A stretch of 64,000 nt of DNA from Ichthyophis bannanicus (taxonomy: Eukaryota > Chordata > Amphibia > Gymnophiona > Ichthyophiidae). The position numbers and the translations under genes were made by a program. Shown here piece by piece: positions 23,401 to 35,069 of the stretch. The stretch is taken from contig CM066047.1 in the NCBI GenBank assembly GCA_033557465.1, positions 8,200,234 through 8,264,233 of the forward strand. The letters are read 5' to 3'. The stretch's first letter is position 1, and each line of letters starts with the position of its first letter. The notes beneath the pieces are model-generated. The model saw only the letters and a program-made list of their open reading frames with translations, searched no databases and was not told where the DNA came from.

Positions 23401-23534
23401 TTTATTTATTTATTTAACACTCATTTCTATACCGCATCTTCCAGAGATCAGTTGCGGTGCACAAATAACAACAATTAACAAATCGAAGTTTGTTTTACAT
23501 AGAACATCTTAAATATACATAGAACGTCTTAAAG
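23401..23534 (-). mobile_element. SINE/L2-tail insertion in DIRS-b
   Basis: A TTTATTTATTTATTTAACAC start and 'ataccgcatcttccagagat' mark the tail family. It is flanked by a TCATA duplication (23396-23400 and 23535-23539), and removing one copy rejoins the DIRS-b sequence. Confidence 0.7.
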
Positions 23535-24470
23535 TCATATGCGCTCTGGCCCACGGGACCATCTCTAGAGTAGCCGCCATGGTCCCCAGCAACTGCAAAT
23601 AATGCCACACTGTGGGCGCTGCTCTGCCCAGAAATTGCTTGAGCAACCTGCGTAATCCCTGCGCCGGCAGATAAACTTTCCGCGCATTCGTATCGAACTG
23701 AGCTCCCAAGTATTCTAGTCGCTGCGACGGCTCCAACTTGCTCTTTGCCATGTTGACCACCCAACCAAGACTCTGTAAAAACTTTACTACCCTGGCCGTG
23801 GCCGCTTCGCTTTCTGCTCTTGACTTTGCTCTGATTAACCAATCATCTAAATAAGGGTGCACCAGCACCCCTTCCTTTCTCAATGCTGCCGCCACCACGA
23901 CCATCACCTTGGTAAACGTCCGCGGAGCCATAGCCAGCCCGAACGGCAGGGCCCGAAACTGAAAATGTCCCTGAGGAACCGCAAATCTGAGAAACTTCTG
24001 ATGTTCCTGTCTGATGGGAATATGTAAGTACGCCTCCGCTAAGTCGAGGGAAGTAAGAAATCTCCCTTCCTTACCGCCACTATCACCGACCTTAGCGTTT
24101 CCATTTGAAAATGTGACACTCGCAGGCAGCGATTTACTCTCTTGAGATCCAAAATTGGTCTAAAAAAGATCCTTCCTTCTTCGGTACTACAAAATAAATT
24201 GAGTATCAACTGGTCTGGAGGTACCGGAACAACTGCGTTGAGAGAGAGCAGCCTCTCCACCGTCTCACTTACCGCTACACACTTGACTGACGCTTTGCAC
24301 GGCGACCGAATGAAGGAATCTTTTATCGACCGCTGCAACTCCAACACGTAACCTTCCCGAATGACCTCCAGCACCCACTGATTTGATGTAATTTGGACCC
24401 AGGCGGTGTAAAAATCCCATAGCCGACCTCCTACGGGCACCAGATCTCCCTGGGCCCTCCTGAATTCATT
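23535..24470 (-). pseudogene. DIRS-b reverse transcriptase (broken)
   Basis: The RT block FFRPILDLKRVNRCL lies at about 24135-24180. After a break come MAPRTFTKVMVVV (from 23931) and HPYLDDWLIRAK with the YLDD catalytic box at about 23838-23857. WVVNMAKSKLEPSQRLEYLG follows. The element's best-preserved RT box is here; frames at 24039-24563 and 23509-23931 are offset. Confidence 0.8.
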
Positions 24471-26115
24471 GCGGCTTTTGCAGATTCGTGGAGGAGGAGG
24501 AGAAGACTCCAAAACCTCTTCCCACTCCCTGAAATCCACGAAAACCCTGGCTCCTATTGGCAAAACGCCCCCCCTGCGCCTGATTGAACCGTGGGAAACG
24601 AAACCGACGAAACTCCCTCTGCTGCCCCTTGCCCGTGGGAGTCAACCGCCCCTGCTTCTGCTTGTCCTCTGGAAGTCTACCGCCTTTGGACTCTCCTAGA
24701 TCCTTCACCAACTTGTCCAAATCTTCTCCGAATAAGAGCTTACCCCTGAATGGAAGCTTACTGAGGCAAGACTTAGACAAGCCATCCGCCGCCCAGTTGT
24801 GCAGCCAAAGGTACCTATGAGCCGCTACCATAGAAGCCATACTCTTTGAAAATGCTCGAATAAGGTCATAATGTATATCTGCCAGATAAGTTGTACTGGA
24901 TTCCAAACGAGCTGGGCTGCCGCTGTCCTCTCCTTGCTCTTCCTTAATCCGCTGCGACCATCGGAGACAGCCTCTCGTTACCCATTCTCCACAAATCGCT
25001 GCTTGCATAGACAGAGCATTAACATCGAACACCTGTTTCAACAAGGTATCTAGTTTCCTGTCCTGGGCGTCTTTGAGCACCGCACTGCCCTCTACTGGAA
25101 TAATAGTCTTCTTTGTGACCGCCGAAACGGCGGCATCCACCTTAGGGGACTTAAATAACTCTATCCTGATCCACCAGCGGATAAAGACGTCCCATCACTC
25201 TGGATCCCTTCAAAGCTGCCTCCGGCATGTCCCACTCTTCCTGGATCATCTCCCTCAGCACTCTGTGCACTGGAAACGCTCTCTGATTCTTTTGGAAAAC
25301 TTGGAGCAAAGGATCCTCCAGGGTAGTATCTTCTGCAGGACCTGGTACCGGCATATTCAGTACCTTTAGCGTCTCTGCAATGAGGGCTGGCAACTCATCC
25401 CTCCGAAAAAGACGAACTACCCTCGCCTGAGCCTCCTTGTCCGGGATCTCTCCTTCCTCTACTTCTTCATCCAAATCCTCATCGGGGTCTCCCTCATCCG
25501 AATGCAGGCCCTCCGAGGCCACAGACTGATCCTTCAGCTCCTTTTCCATCCTGGCTCTCTTTGTCAGACCGCCTGCGGCTCCCACGCCAAGGGGGGTCCC
25601 TGGCCTTTTATCTACCTGCTCTCCTACCTTAGGCGCAGCGGCCAGAACCTCCTGCCGCCCTCCAAAAGCCTGCTGGATGAGAGCCACAAATTCTGGAGAA
25701 AAGATTTCCCCCGACCTCCTGGCAAAGACGGCGGAGGTGAAGGCAGATCCGGCACCGAAGAAGACCCTGCTACCTGCTCCTGACTCGGGCCCTCCTGAGG
25801 GAAAGAATCCTGCCGCACTATTAGGGCCCCCTGCCCCTCAGCAGCCCCCTCCGAGGTCTGTTCCATGGCTTCTGCCTCTTGGACGCAGCCTCTGCAGACC
25901 CCTCTTCTAGCTCCGCAGACTACACACTGTGGCCTAGCCAGCATTCCGCCTGTGCCCCAAATGCAATAAAATGTTTGTTTTTTTTTCCAAAACAACTGAA
26001 GAAACGCGTCCCAAGCCAGAAATGATAACTTATATGCCAAAACAAAGCTCCCCCCTTGAAATACGGCCGTTAGCAGGCCCGAGGCAGCACCAGCAGATTC
26101 CCGCCCTGCTGCCAC
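24466..26115 (-). pseudogene. DIRS-b ORF1, Gag-like (broken)
   Basis: The N-terminal region contains CVVCGARRGVCRGC (about 25875-25920), a possible zinc ligand set. An acidic stretch (DEGDPDEDLDEEVEEGEIPD, about 25440-25500) and a conserved-looking helical part (24466-25140) ending in an F/R/G-rich tail follow. Three overlapping frames are needed (25624-26115, 25151-25687, 24466-25140). The start codon is uncertain. Confidence 0.6.
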
Positions 26116-26858
26116 GTGGCCCGGCCTGCCGCTGTGAACACCGCTCGTAGCGGACTCCTCCCGCTATATGCTGCGACCAGCCCCCCCCCCCCCATTCCTG
26201 ATCTTACCGCACCGCGGGATGTCTCTGTCCCGCTCAACCGGGCTGTTTACAAGACAGCACCAGGAGCCGGAACCAGCAGGAACGACCCGGGCAGCTGAAG
26301 TCCGCTTCTGTCAGCTTGCACGACACCTCGTGCTCTACTGCTCTACCAGGCAATGCTTCTGAATGCGCTGCTGACACTCTGCCTCTCCGGTTCCTCACCC
26401 TTTGTTTCGAGATTGGGAACCGAAGCGCTGCTGCCACCAAGAAAGGTTTCTGTTACCGGCGATCACAAGCAGTAGCGAGAGACAGCTATGAGGGGAAGGG
26501 GGGGGGGGGTGGGGGGGAGGAAAAGCCTCAGCTCAACCTTAAAGGCAGACACCCCGTTAAAATAAACTTGTCTTTATCACTGTACTCTCTCTCTCTATCT
26601 TCCCATCTCACTGCTCCTAAAACCTATTTCTTAATTGTTCCTCCACACTGAGCCTGGACCTCCAGGCTCACCATCCTCCAGCTGCTTGGAGACTGAGGTA
26701 ACTGGTGTGAGGAGGCGGATCCGGAGAAGATTTACCAGTCTCATCATAAAAAGATGACGTTTCTTAGTCTCCAAGCTGCTGTGAGAGGAAGACAACCCAG
26801 AGTTTTCTGGACTAGACTGGAGGGACGATCAGGAAAGATAATTGTGAAAGTGAATAAA

Positions 26859-27335
26859 TTATTTACTCTTTTATAAAAGTACAAAGACTAGGGGACATGC
26901 CCTGAAATTAGTGTAGCCAGGTTTAAGAAATGTACTTCCAACCTTGGAGAATGAAGTAAAGAGCTTTTCCACAAAATACTAGTATGATGTTTTACTAAAT
27001 TAAAAAGGACCCAATGGGTATAATTCTAGACTGGTTGTTGATACCGGTTTGGATTTGGTGGTCCAACAAACATTTTTACATTTTGGTGCTGGGTGAAGTT
27101 TGATAACTTGGCCCTGTTTTCTGTACAACTGGAATAACATTAACTATAAGGCAAAGTCCATATCCATTTCACATTATCCATTAATACAGGAATGACTTTG
27201 TGTTATTGTGGCACTGTATTAAATGTTAGTTTAGGCCTGCTGCCACGTTATACATTTTTATCTTTATTGGCTGTTGGATTTTAGCTTTCATTTTTAACTG
27301 GATAGCTTTGATATAACTACAGAAGACAATGTAAT
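26859..27335. other. No gene recognised (possible LINE remnant)
   Basis: The first 60 bases contain 'actaggggacatgccctgaa', which resembles the CR1-like C-terminal coding region, so DIRS-b may have landed within or beside such a LINE. The rest is unassigned A/T-rich sequence. Confidence 0.35.
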
Positions 27336-27917
27336 ACATAAGAACATAAGATATGCCATACTGGGTCAGACCAAGGGTCCATCAAGCCCAGTATCCTGTT
27401 TCCAACAGTGGCCAATCCAGGTCACAAGTACCTTGCAGGTGCCAAAAGGCAGACAGATCCCATGTTGCTTGTCCCAGGGGTAAGCAGTGGATTTCCCTAG
27501 TCCTCTATAATAATGGTTTATGAACTTTTCCTCTAGAACTCATCCAAACCTCTTTTAAACCCAGTGACGCCAACAGCTTTTACTACAAAAACCTGTACCA
27601 GTTTCTTTAATGTGTGCTTTGGCACAATTAGGGCTGAAGTTAGAACCAGTCTTAAAAGTTCTTGGGGTTCTGATAAATACAAATTTAACATCTGAGACCT
27701 ATGAATGTTTGATTGTCTCTAAAATATTTTATAAACTATGCCAATTGCGTAGATTAAGGGGCTATTTTTCTATAGAACATTTTCAAATTGTGGTGCAAAG
27801 CGCCATCTTGTCATATATGGATTATGGAAATTTATTATTTCTGAATTGTTTTCAATTTCAGATTGGACGATTACAGCTGTGTCAATCTACAGCTGCTCAC
27901 CTCATTTTTGGCATTTA

Positions 27918-28795
27918 ATTTAATTTAATTAACAGTCGCTTATATACCGCACCTTCCAGAGATCAGGTGCGGTTTACATTTAACAACAATATAACAGGCT
28001 GTTGTCTGTTTTACAATGAACGTCTGAAACAGTGTAACTATTATACAACAAAACAGTCAGTAATTATTTACAAGGAACGTCTTAAAACAAAAGAAAGTTG
28101 TGAAATAACATTTTGAGAACTATATACAAAATTGGGGTATGCGTGCCTTACATAAAACGTATAAAGACTTCCTAAATTTCTAAACTAGTGTCAGGACTGA
28201 CTCGAAGGCACACATTGATTGAAACTAGTGTAAAATCTAGCAGTGAGCAGTCCTTGGTCATGTCAATTTTGTCTCGCTCTGTCAAACAGTGTTGTTATCC
28301 GTTTTCTTGTTGGGAGAGGGAGTTTGTTGATAGGCCGTAGTGTGCCTTAAACAGATGTGTTTTTAGATTCTTACGGATCTCTTTGATCTCGATTATTGAT
28401 CTGATTTCCTCTGGGAGGTCATTCCAGATAATGGGGGCCACATGGGAAAATGCCTTTTTGTTTGTTGTCTTTTTAGCTTTTATGTATTATTTTGGGGTCC
28501 TTAATTTGTTTGTTTGGTCTCTTCTGTGTTGATTATTGGTTGATTCTTTAGATATGAGATTTTTTAGGGTCAGTGGAACCATATTGTTTAGAGCCTTGAA
28601 GGTTGTTATTAGTGTTTTGTATAGAATTCTGCTTTGTATTGGTAGCCAATGAAGATTTGCCAGTATAGGTGTTATGTGATGAAATGGTGGGACATTCATG
28701 ATGGTTCTGGCTGCTGCGTTTTGTGCAAGTTGGCATCTCCTCGTATACTAAAATATGGCATCTCCTCGTATACTAAAATAACCCCTGTACAACCT
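27918..28795 (-). mobile_element. L2-like LINE C-terminus and tail, nested
   Basis: The minus strand reads FHHITPILANLHWLPIQSR then TTFKALNNMVP (28540-28699), the typical L2 C-terminal order. A 3' UTR and a 'gcggtatata..taattaaatt' tail end at about 27918. A direct duplication 'ggcatctcctcgtatactaa' lies at 28734-28782. Confidence 0.6.
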
Positions 28796-28804
28796 AAATT
28801 ACAT

Positions 28805-29135
28805 TGTTTATTTATTTATTTATTACAATTTCTTATATACCGCACTATTCGGTATCAGCGCGGTTTACATTATAACACAATGACCATAACAACAAGCTGT
28901 TTGGTTTTACATAGAACAGGAGTACAAACTTGGATAACAGGTGTGAACTATATACATGAAATAATTATAATTACAAGATTGGAGTAACAGTAACGTAGGG
29001 AAAATATATGGTTATTTCTTAGGTGGGGATACCTAGGTCTCATTGCTGACTGGGTAGTATTGGAGGAAAAGGTGGTATTTGAGCGCCTTCCTGAACTGAG
29101 TTTAAGTGTCATTAACCAGATTTGTTTTAAATTCA
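28805..29135 (-). mobile_element. L2-like tail fragment, nested
   Basis: It begins TTTATTTATTTATTTATTAC, followed by 'ataccgcactattcggtatc' and 'gcgcggtttacattataaca', and runs into a decayed L2 C-terminus on the minus strand. Confidence 0.55.
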
Positions 29136-29680
29136 ATTCTTTAATGATTTTATTCCAAAATATCTTTCATTGTTATTACTTCCGCTAATGACTTGTAAAT
29201 CTAAGCGCTTAAAATCTATTAGCACCTTAATGTACCCATCTTGTAGGGGTGTTTATTTAAAATTATGTTTTAGGCACACCATTCCTTATTTGGCGCTATA
29301 ATATTGGTCTGAAATATTTGAAATGTCTCTCTTTTCCACAGTTTCGTAAACGGTTGAAAACATGGTTGTTTAATCAAAATTAATGTTTTCTCTTATATGG
29401 ATGTTTTTTTCTTTGATGTAAACTGTGCAGAACCACTATTTAGTATGAGATTGTTGCGGTATATAAAATTGTGTTAGATTAGATTACATCCTCTGATAAC
29501 AAATTCCAGAGTTTAATTATGCGGCAAGTGAAAAAATATTTTTTCCCATTAGTCTTAAATGTGCTACATTGTAGCTTCATTGCATGTCTCTTAGCCTTTA
29601 TTTTTTGAAGGAGTAAACAACCATCGTACATTTACCCATTCCACTCCATTCATTATTTTATAGACCTCTATCACAGGCCT

Positions 29681-29960
29681 TGAGAAATTTTGTTTGGGAT
29701 TAGGAGCCAGGCCAAAATCTTAGGGGCCAGTGGCAGTGAACCATTTGCCCCCCCCCCCCCCAAACCAACATTGCCTCCATTCTCTATTAATGTTCTTTCA
29801 TTTGCAAACTCATACATGTCTGGAGAGGGTGGAAGAGTTTGAAGAGAGATGCTAAAATGTGTCTTAATTATGGTAGCAGGGACTGTATGATAGCAAGTGT
29901 CATGTGCGTGTGTGGTACAACAGTGGTTTGCCTGTCTGTGCATGGGATGTGGCAGTGTGT
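29681..29960. other. Unassigned spacer with poly(C) tract
   Basis: It contains a run of C at about 29747-29760 and 'ttgggattaggagccaggcc'. No coding or RNA feature was recognised. Confidence 0.35.
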
Positions 29961-30328
29961 GCCTGTAATGGGGTCTACAGAGTGTTGCCCGTCCCTCTCC
30001 AGAGGAATTATCAACAGGTCTCTTGAAGAAAGCCTGCAGCCCGGAGTTCAGGGCTGGGATGGTGTGGCTCACAAGAACAGGTTAAGAACCCAGCAGGCTG
30101 CAGGAGAGAGGGGCCCATGGATCCAGGAGTCCTTTCCAGGCAAGTCGTACAAAGGTAGGAACCTTAACTAGACAAGGAAGGAACTTTATCTGGGTTGGAG
30201 GAAGGCCAGGAAACCAGCTTTGTGAAGGTATAACAAACTGGGCCTGAATAAAAACAAGTTTGTTTTCACTGAACTGCTGTTTGGTGTTTAACAGAAAACC
30301 CCTTCCCACCGCATGCCACACTACCACA
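29961..30328 (+). repeat. Candidate 5' LTR of a Gypsy element
   Basis: This precedes a likely primer-binding site and ends in CA at 30327-30328. AATAAA lies at 30247-30252. Its left edge is uncertain because the 3' LTR is absent. The stretch after AATAAA ('aacaagtttgttttcact') looks like an R/U5 region. Confidence 0.45.
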
Positions 30329-30330
30329 TA

Positions 30331-30346
30331 TGGTGGCAGCTTGAGG
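30331..30346 (+). promoter_or_regulatory. Candidate primer-binding site, Gypsy element
   Basis: TGGTGGCAGCTTGAGG starts two bases after the presumed LTR end. TGG at the LTR edge pairs with the CCA end of a tRNA. The matching tRNA was not identified. Confidence 0.45.
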
Positions 30347-32290
30347 ATTTTCTCTACCATGTGACTGGGGGCCGGGCTTCTATAGCAGGTCAAGGCGTTT
30401 TTTGTTTGTTGTGTGGGCTAAGAGGGTTAGCCTCACCCGAGTTAGGGAATCTTTAAGAAAGTTTATTCCGTGCCAGACAAGCAGGCTTTGTTTTGGTCAC
30501 TAGAGGCCGCTAAAAATTTGTTGGAGCTGGAATACCGCAGGCTTAACTCAGCTGCAGAAAAGGAAGCTGTAGTGGTGTTGCAAGAGAACAGTGACAAGCC
30601 AGGATGAAGCAGCTCCTCCAGATTCTGGCAGAAGGGAGTATCAGCAGCAACACACCCTTGCTGAAAGGGCAGCAGCAGCAGCAGCAGATACAGGATCTTA
30701 TTCAAGCATAGGGGAGCTACAGAAAAGTTCCCTAACTCAGTTGATGCAGGCCCTGCAGAAACCACAATTCCATTCTTCAGCGCAAGCACTTCTTAAAATG
30801 ATGGCGGAAGATGAACCAGACCATTTCATGGTGAACTCTGAATGAACCTCCTGCATGGCTGAGAGGCCGGAGGTGACATGAACTACCTATTTGGGAAATC
30901 TGCTGACAGGCAGCAGTCAGGCTGCATTCCAGGACACCAACCCAGATGGGCGAGCTACATATACAGCTGTCAAGGCTGCCATACTGGAATGGGCCGGCTG
31001 TACCCCAGAAGCCTACCACCAGTGATTCAAAGGGGGGGAGGAGGGGACTCCAGATAAAAGAGAGCCCGCAGAGGTTCCTCAATCGGTTGAAGGATCTCGC
31101 GTGGAAGTGGCTGCAACTGGAGGGAAGGCCCGAACCAGAGATAGTCAAGATTGTGCTGCTGGAGCAGCTTTTTGAGGACCTGACCATCCTGATGAAACAG
31201 TACTACATCAGCACCCCAAGCTCAGACTGGAGAGTGCACTGGAAATACCTGAGGGGTATTATGATGCCCAGCCAGTGACTGAAGCGGACAGTGAGAAGGG
31301 GAAGAAGTCCACTGTCAGCCCAGGTGGATGGAAGGGGAAGCTGAAACAGATGCTGGCTTCCATGTTCCAGCCCATAAAGTCACCTCCCAAGTGAGGACAT
31401 AGTCCCAGCCATGACCCCTTCACCTGTTTTAGGTGTGGAGTTTGGGGACACTTTGCTCGGGAATGTCCGCTGGGTACAGAAGAACCCATGGAGGTCAGCC
31501 TAACCACCTCTCATACCTGCGCTTTTATGGATAGTCCCCACCCAGGGGCAAAGAACTTTGTGATTCCTGTGGAGTTCGAGAGGACCCGCCTCCAGACCTT
31601 GACAGACTCCGGAAGTGTGTGGACCCTTATTCGCCGGAAAACCGAAACCCAGTTTCAAATTGACTATGCAAAGACGGTAACACTGGCCTGTGTGCATGGA
31701 GACCAGAGGCAGTACCCAATGGCACAGGTCTTATTTAAGACTCCAGCAAGGCAAGTCACATTTGAGGTTATGGTGCTGCCCTGGCTACCATAGCCAGTGG
31801 TGATCGGCCAAGACTACCCAGACTTCAGAGCGATATGGGCCCAGCTGACTGACAGCTCTGCTAAGTTGGACCAGGAAGATTTCCCAGAGATATTTCCCCA
31901 GAAGATCCAAATCTATATGTCAAGACACCCAAGCCTGCTAAGTCCCGGAGTCAGCATCACCAGGAAAAGCTATGCTACCAACAGAATCTGGGGGCGGCTA
32001 TGGGGGAGGGATCCAGAGAGGGAGAGCCTAGGGAAGAAACCCCCTGGGAAAAGCTCAGGGCTCAGCAGTAGTGACCCAAATACAACTGTCCCCTTCCCAG
32101 AGTGGGGGCTGAGGGAAGACTCAGAGAGCATCAGGAGGGCCCAGCAAGAGGATGAGTTCCTCAAACATGTCAGAGAGTGGGTTTTGGAGGTGGATGGGGT
32201 TCCAGTAGGTGACGGAGATAGCAGACCCCTTCTGTGTGCATGCAGGGATCCAAACAGATCTCTTTTTTCCCCAAAAAACAAGTGGTGGGG
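30347..32290 (+). pseudogene. Gypsy/Ty3 gag-protease remnant with SCAN-like Gag
   Basis: The frame is broken by many stops but keeps its domain order. LLTGSSQAAFQ then AAILEWAGCTPEAYHQ (30895-31020) and FLNRLKDLAWKWL (about 31075-31115) resemble the SCAN-related capsid region of Gmr1-like Gypsy elements. A CCHC zinc knuckle, CFRCGVWGHFAREC, lies at 31429-31470. TLTDSGSVWT at about 31595-31627 carries the aspartic protease DSG motif. The RAQQEDEFLKHVREW stretch at about 32135-32180 resembles the linker before RT. The element is lost at about 32290, where CR1-like sequence begins. Confidence 0.7.
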
Positions 32291-32299
32291 AAAGAGTTG

Positions 32300-32663
32300 A
32301 AAATCCCAGCCCTAGATGCAAATTTCTGGTTGCCATGGCGACCTGGCACTTGTGCCCTGCTCTCTCCTCCTCCTCTAAGCAGTCTCTTTTCCAAGAGCCT
32401 TAACCTTTTAAACCTTTCCTTGTAGGGATTTCCTTCCATCCCTTTTACCATTTTGGTTGCTCTTCGTAAGAACATAAGATAAGTCATACTGGATCATACC
32501 AAGGTCCATGAAGCCCAGTGTCCCATTTCCAACAGTGGCCGATCCAGGTATACATGCTGCTTGTTCAATGGGGAAGCAGTGGATTTCCCTAGTCCTCTTT
32601 AATAACGGTTTATGGACTTTTCCACCAGAAACTTGTCCAAGCCTCTTAAATCCACCTACACTA
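32300..32663 (-). mobile_element. CR1-like LINE fragments (two adjoining pieces)
   Basis: 32300-32465 matches the coding part that reads [12 protein letters not shown] on the minus strand. 32466-32663 matches the 3' UTR block, 'acataagataagtcatactg' to 'atccacctacactaa'. Their order is rearranged relative to the intact copy. DIRS-c starts directly after. Confidence 0.6.
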
Positions 32664-33175
32664 AGGTGACATTTTACTTACCAGTTAATGTCCTTTCCTC
32701 GAGCACTACTAGACCAGTCCAGACAAGAGGGTTATTTTCCCCTACCAACAGATTGGTGGAGACAATGAAAAGTCCAGGTTTCAAGACATAACTCCTATGT
32801 CTCTATCTGACTCTGCCACCAGATGTCCCTTCAGTATTTGTTCCAAAACAAATGGGAGAAACATGGCAAGCCTCACACAACTTCAATCATGGGCAACAAT
32901 GAGTAAATCAACAGTAGAGAACTATGTACAGGAAAGCATAAACAGAAGGCTGTCAGCAGAAGATAAACCTGCAGAGCCAAGTATAAAAATCATAGCAGAC
33001 CCAAGGGTATCACAGCAGAACAAAGCAAATAGTTTCAGGGCGGTCCTGAACTGGTCTAGTAGGATTCAAGGAAAGGACATTAACTCTTAAGCAAAATTGT
33101 CACTGCTAGACCAGTCCAGACAAGTGGGACGAAGCAAAGCTACGACTCCACTGGGTGGGAAGAAGACACAGCCGC

Positions 33176-34195
33176 TCACAAAACCTTTGAGTCATAGACC
33201 ATGTCCTCCCATGCATGGACATCCAAGCAGTAATGCTTGACAAAAGTTGAAAGTGATGCCCATATTGCTGCCCGACAAATGTCTGCAGGGGCTACTGAGC
33301 TCCGCTCCGCCCACGAGGACACTTGTGCTTGGGTAGAATGGGCGTGCAAACCCTTCAGAACCAGCCAGTTCCGCAACAGATATACCGAGGCAATAGCCTC
33401 CTTAATCCAACACCCAAAGTTGACTTAGTCACCACGATACCCTAGCGTAGGCCAGCAAACAGGATAAAAAGATGGTCAAACTTACAAAAAAGAATTCATA
33501 ACCTCCAAGTATTGGAGAAGCACCTCCAGACAGCTTCAAGGCAAAGATCTTTATCCTTGCTTGCCCCAACACTGCTCCTTAGAAAAGAAGGAAAGACAAA
33601 CCACCTGGTTCACATGAAAAGGAGAAATCACCTTAGGCAAGAAGGAAGGCACAGGCCGAATGGAAATGGCCTCCTTTGAAAAAGACAGTAAGGATCTCAG
33701 CAGGACAGAGACTGTAGCTCGGAAATCTGCCTCGCGGAACAAACTGTAACCAAAACAATCTTCTTGAGCTAAAACCCTTTAAAGTAGCATGTGTCAACAG
33801 CTCAAAGGGTGCCGACATCAGGGCCCTGAGCACCAGACACAGATCCCAGGAAGGGACCACAAACTAGAGGGAGGGGACGCAGATGCCGAATCCCCGGGAG
33901 AAAGCACGAGATACCCGGGTGCAAGGCTAGAGAGAGACTTACCAGTCATTGGACCTCAGAAACCAGTTAAAGCTGCCACCTGAACTTTCAGGGAACTAAG
34001 GAAAAGGCCCTTCTCCAGGACATCCTGTAAAAAAGCCAACAGAGATGGCACCTTGGCCGCCTCAGGAGCCAACTGCCAAGCACCGCACCATCGCTCAAAG
34101 AGGCACCAGACCCACATGTATGCTAGCATGGTAGACCTTCCTCTGGTCTCTGAGCAGAGACCACTGCTGAAGAATAGCACATACACGCTAGTCAT
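33176..34195 (-). pseudogene. DIRS-c tyrosine recombinase (broken, box C Arg lost)
   Basis: The C-terminal part (33176-33376) reads HSTQAQVSSWAE then ADICRAAIWASLSTF and VKHYCLD. Where DIRS-b has HSTRA, this copy has HSTQA, so the box C arginine is replaced by Gln. A KEAISIRPVPSFLPKVISPF segment follows upstream (33551-33742), then the N-terminal part (33956-34195). Several frames are used. Confidence 0.7.
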
Positions 34196-35069
34196 CTCCT
34201 TTCAAGAGCCAAGCCGTAAGCAAGAAAGGAAGTGTCCTCCAGGACAATCGGTCCCTGCCACAATAAGCCCTGAGATAGAGGCAACCAAAGAGAAGGCGCC
34301 TGCAGGAGCTGCATCAGGTCTCCGAACCACACTCTCCTTGGCCAATCCAGTGCCACCAAGACAATCCTGCCTGGGTGGCATTCTATATGCCGAATCACAT
34401 GCCCCACCAGGGGCCATGGAGGAAACATGTACAAGTAGGTGATGACTTGATCAAGGCTTGGCCAGGGCGCAATGCCCTCAACTTCACCTCCATGCGGTGA
34501 ATGAAGAAGCAGCAAACTTTGGTATTGGAGTTCCATGTTGGGGCAACCCTAGCAGCACAGAATCAACTAAAACACCTCATGAGAGCTCCCACTCTCCAGG
34601 ATCCAGAGTGTGCCGGCTGAAGAAGTCCGCTTCCCACTTAAGAAAAACCAGCATACATACAAGAAGAGCACACCACCTTCTGAGCCCCGATCGGCAGCAG
34701 GGAGAGGAGCGGAGGGCTGCAACCCCTCCCGCTCTACAACCGGCAGCCAATCAAGGCCCAACACCAGCACGAAACCTTACTATCCCACTGCCTGAAATAA
34801 TTCATGCTGCACAGCCTGCAGACTCCATTGCTGCTTGTAACAACATACCCTGCATAGCCTGTAGACTTCTCTGCTACCTCACTGCTTGTAAGATAACATA
34901 TGCTGCATAGCCCCCCTCTCTTCCTGCTATGGCTCCACATCACATTGTCTTCCTTTTCCTCATACGCCCTGTTTCCCCTCCTACCAGCACCGTCACTCCT
35001 TCACTCCTCATCCACCCTTTACCACCCTCACTTCCCCCTCCATTCCGTCTTCTACCCTATCATTAGCTC

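Larger units (their letters stand above)
21308..26858 (-). mobile_element. DIRS-b: near full-length DIRS1-like retrotransposon
   Basis: Gag-like ORF1, reverse transcriptase, RNase H/methyltransferase-like region and tyrosine recombinase follow each other on the minus strand. Inverted termini pair about 21352-21405 ('ctttcctgatcg', 'tccagtctagtcc') with about 26795-26856. Another short inverted copy, GGACTAGACTGGAG, starts at 21309. The proteins differ clearly from DIRS-a, so it is another family. It is broken by frameshifts and by a SINE/L2-tail insertion at 23401-23534. Confidence 0.85.
27588..29484 (+). mobile_element. L2-like LINE ORF2 3' part, carrying nested tails
   Basis: The plus strand reads LKVLGVLINTNLT, then SYMDYGNLLF, then QLCQSTAAHLIFGI (27610-27918), the late part of an L2-type ORF2. 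Its continuation at 29140-29480 ends in 'gcggtatataaaattgt'. Two other elements in opposite orientation are nested within it (27918-28795 and 28805-29135). Confidence 0.65.
27336..29680 (-). mobile_element. CR1-like LINE 3' fragment, split by an L2-like LINE
   Basis: The left half (27336-27587) runs from 'acataagaacataagatatg' to 'cagcttttactac'. The right half (29485-29680) resumes at 'tacatcctctgataacaaat', in register with the intact copy at 37843-38557. The 1.9 kb between them is a later insertion. Confidence 0.7.

Noticed and set aside
26495..26520. Poly(G) and poly(C) tracts (also near 21222, 29747, 45397, 49214, 58771, 60831, 62983) as regulatory signals
   Set aside because: Short homopolymers scattered without consistent context; some may be sequencing-length artefacts.
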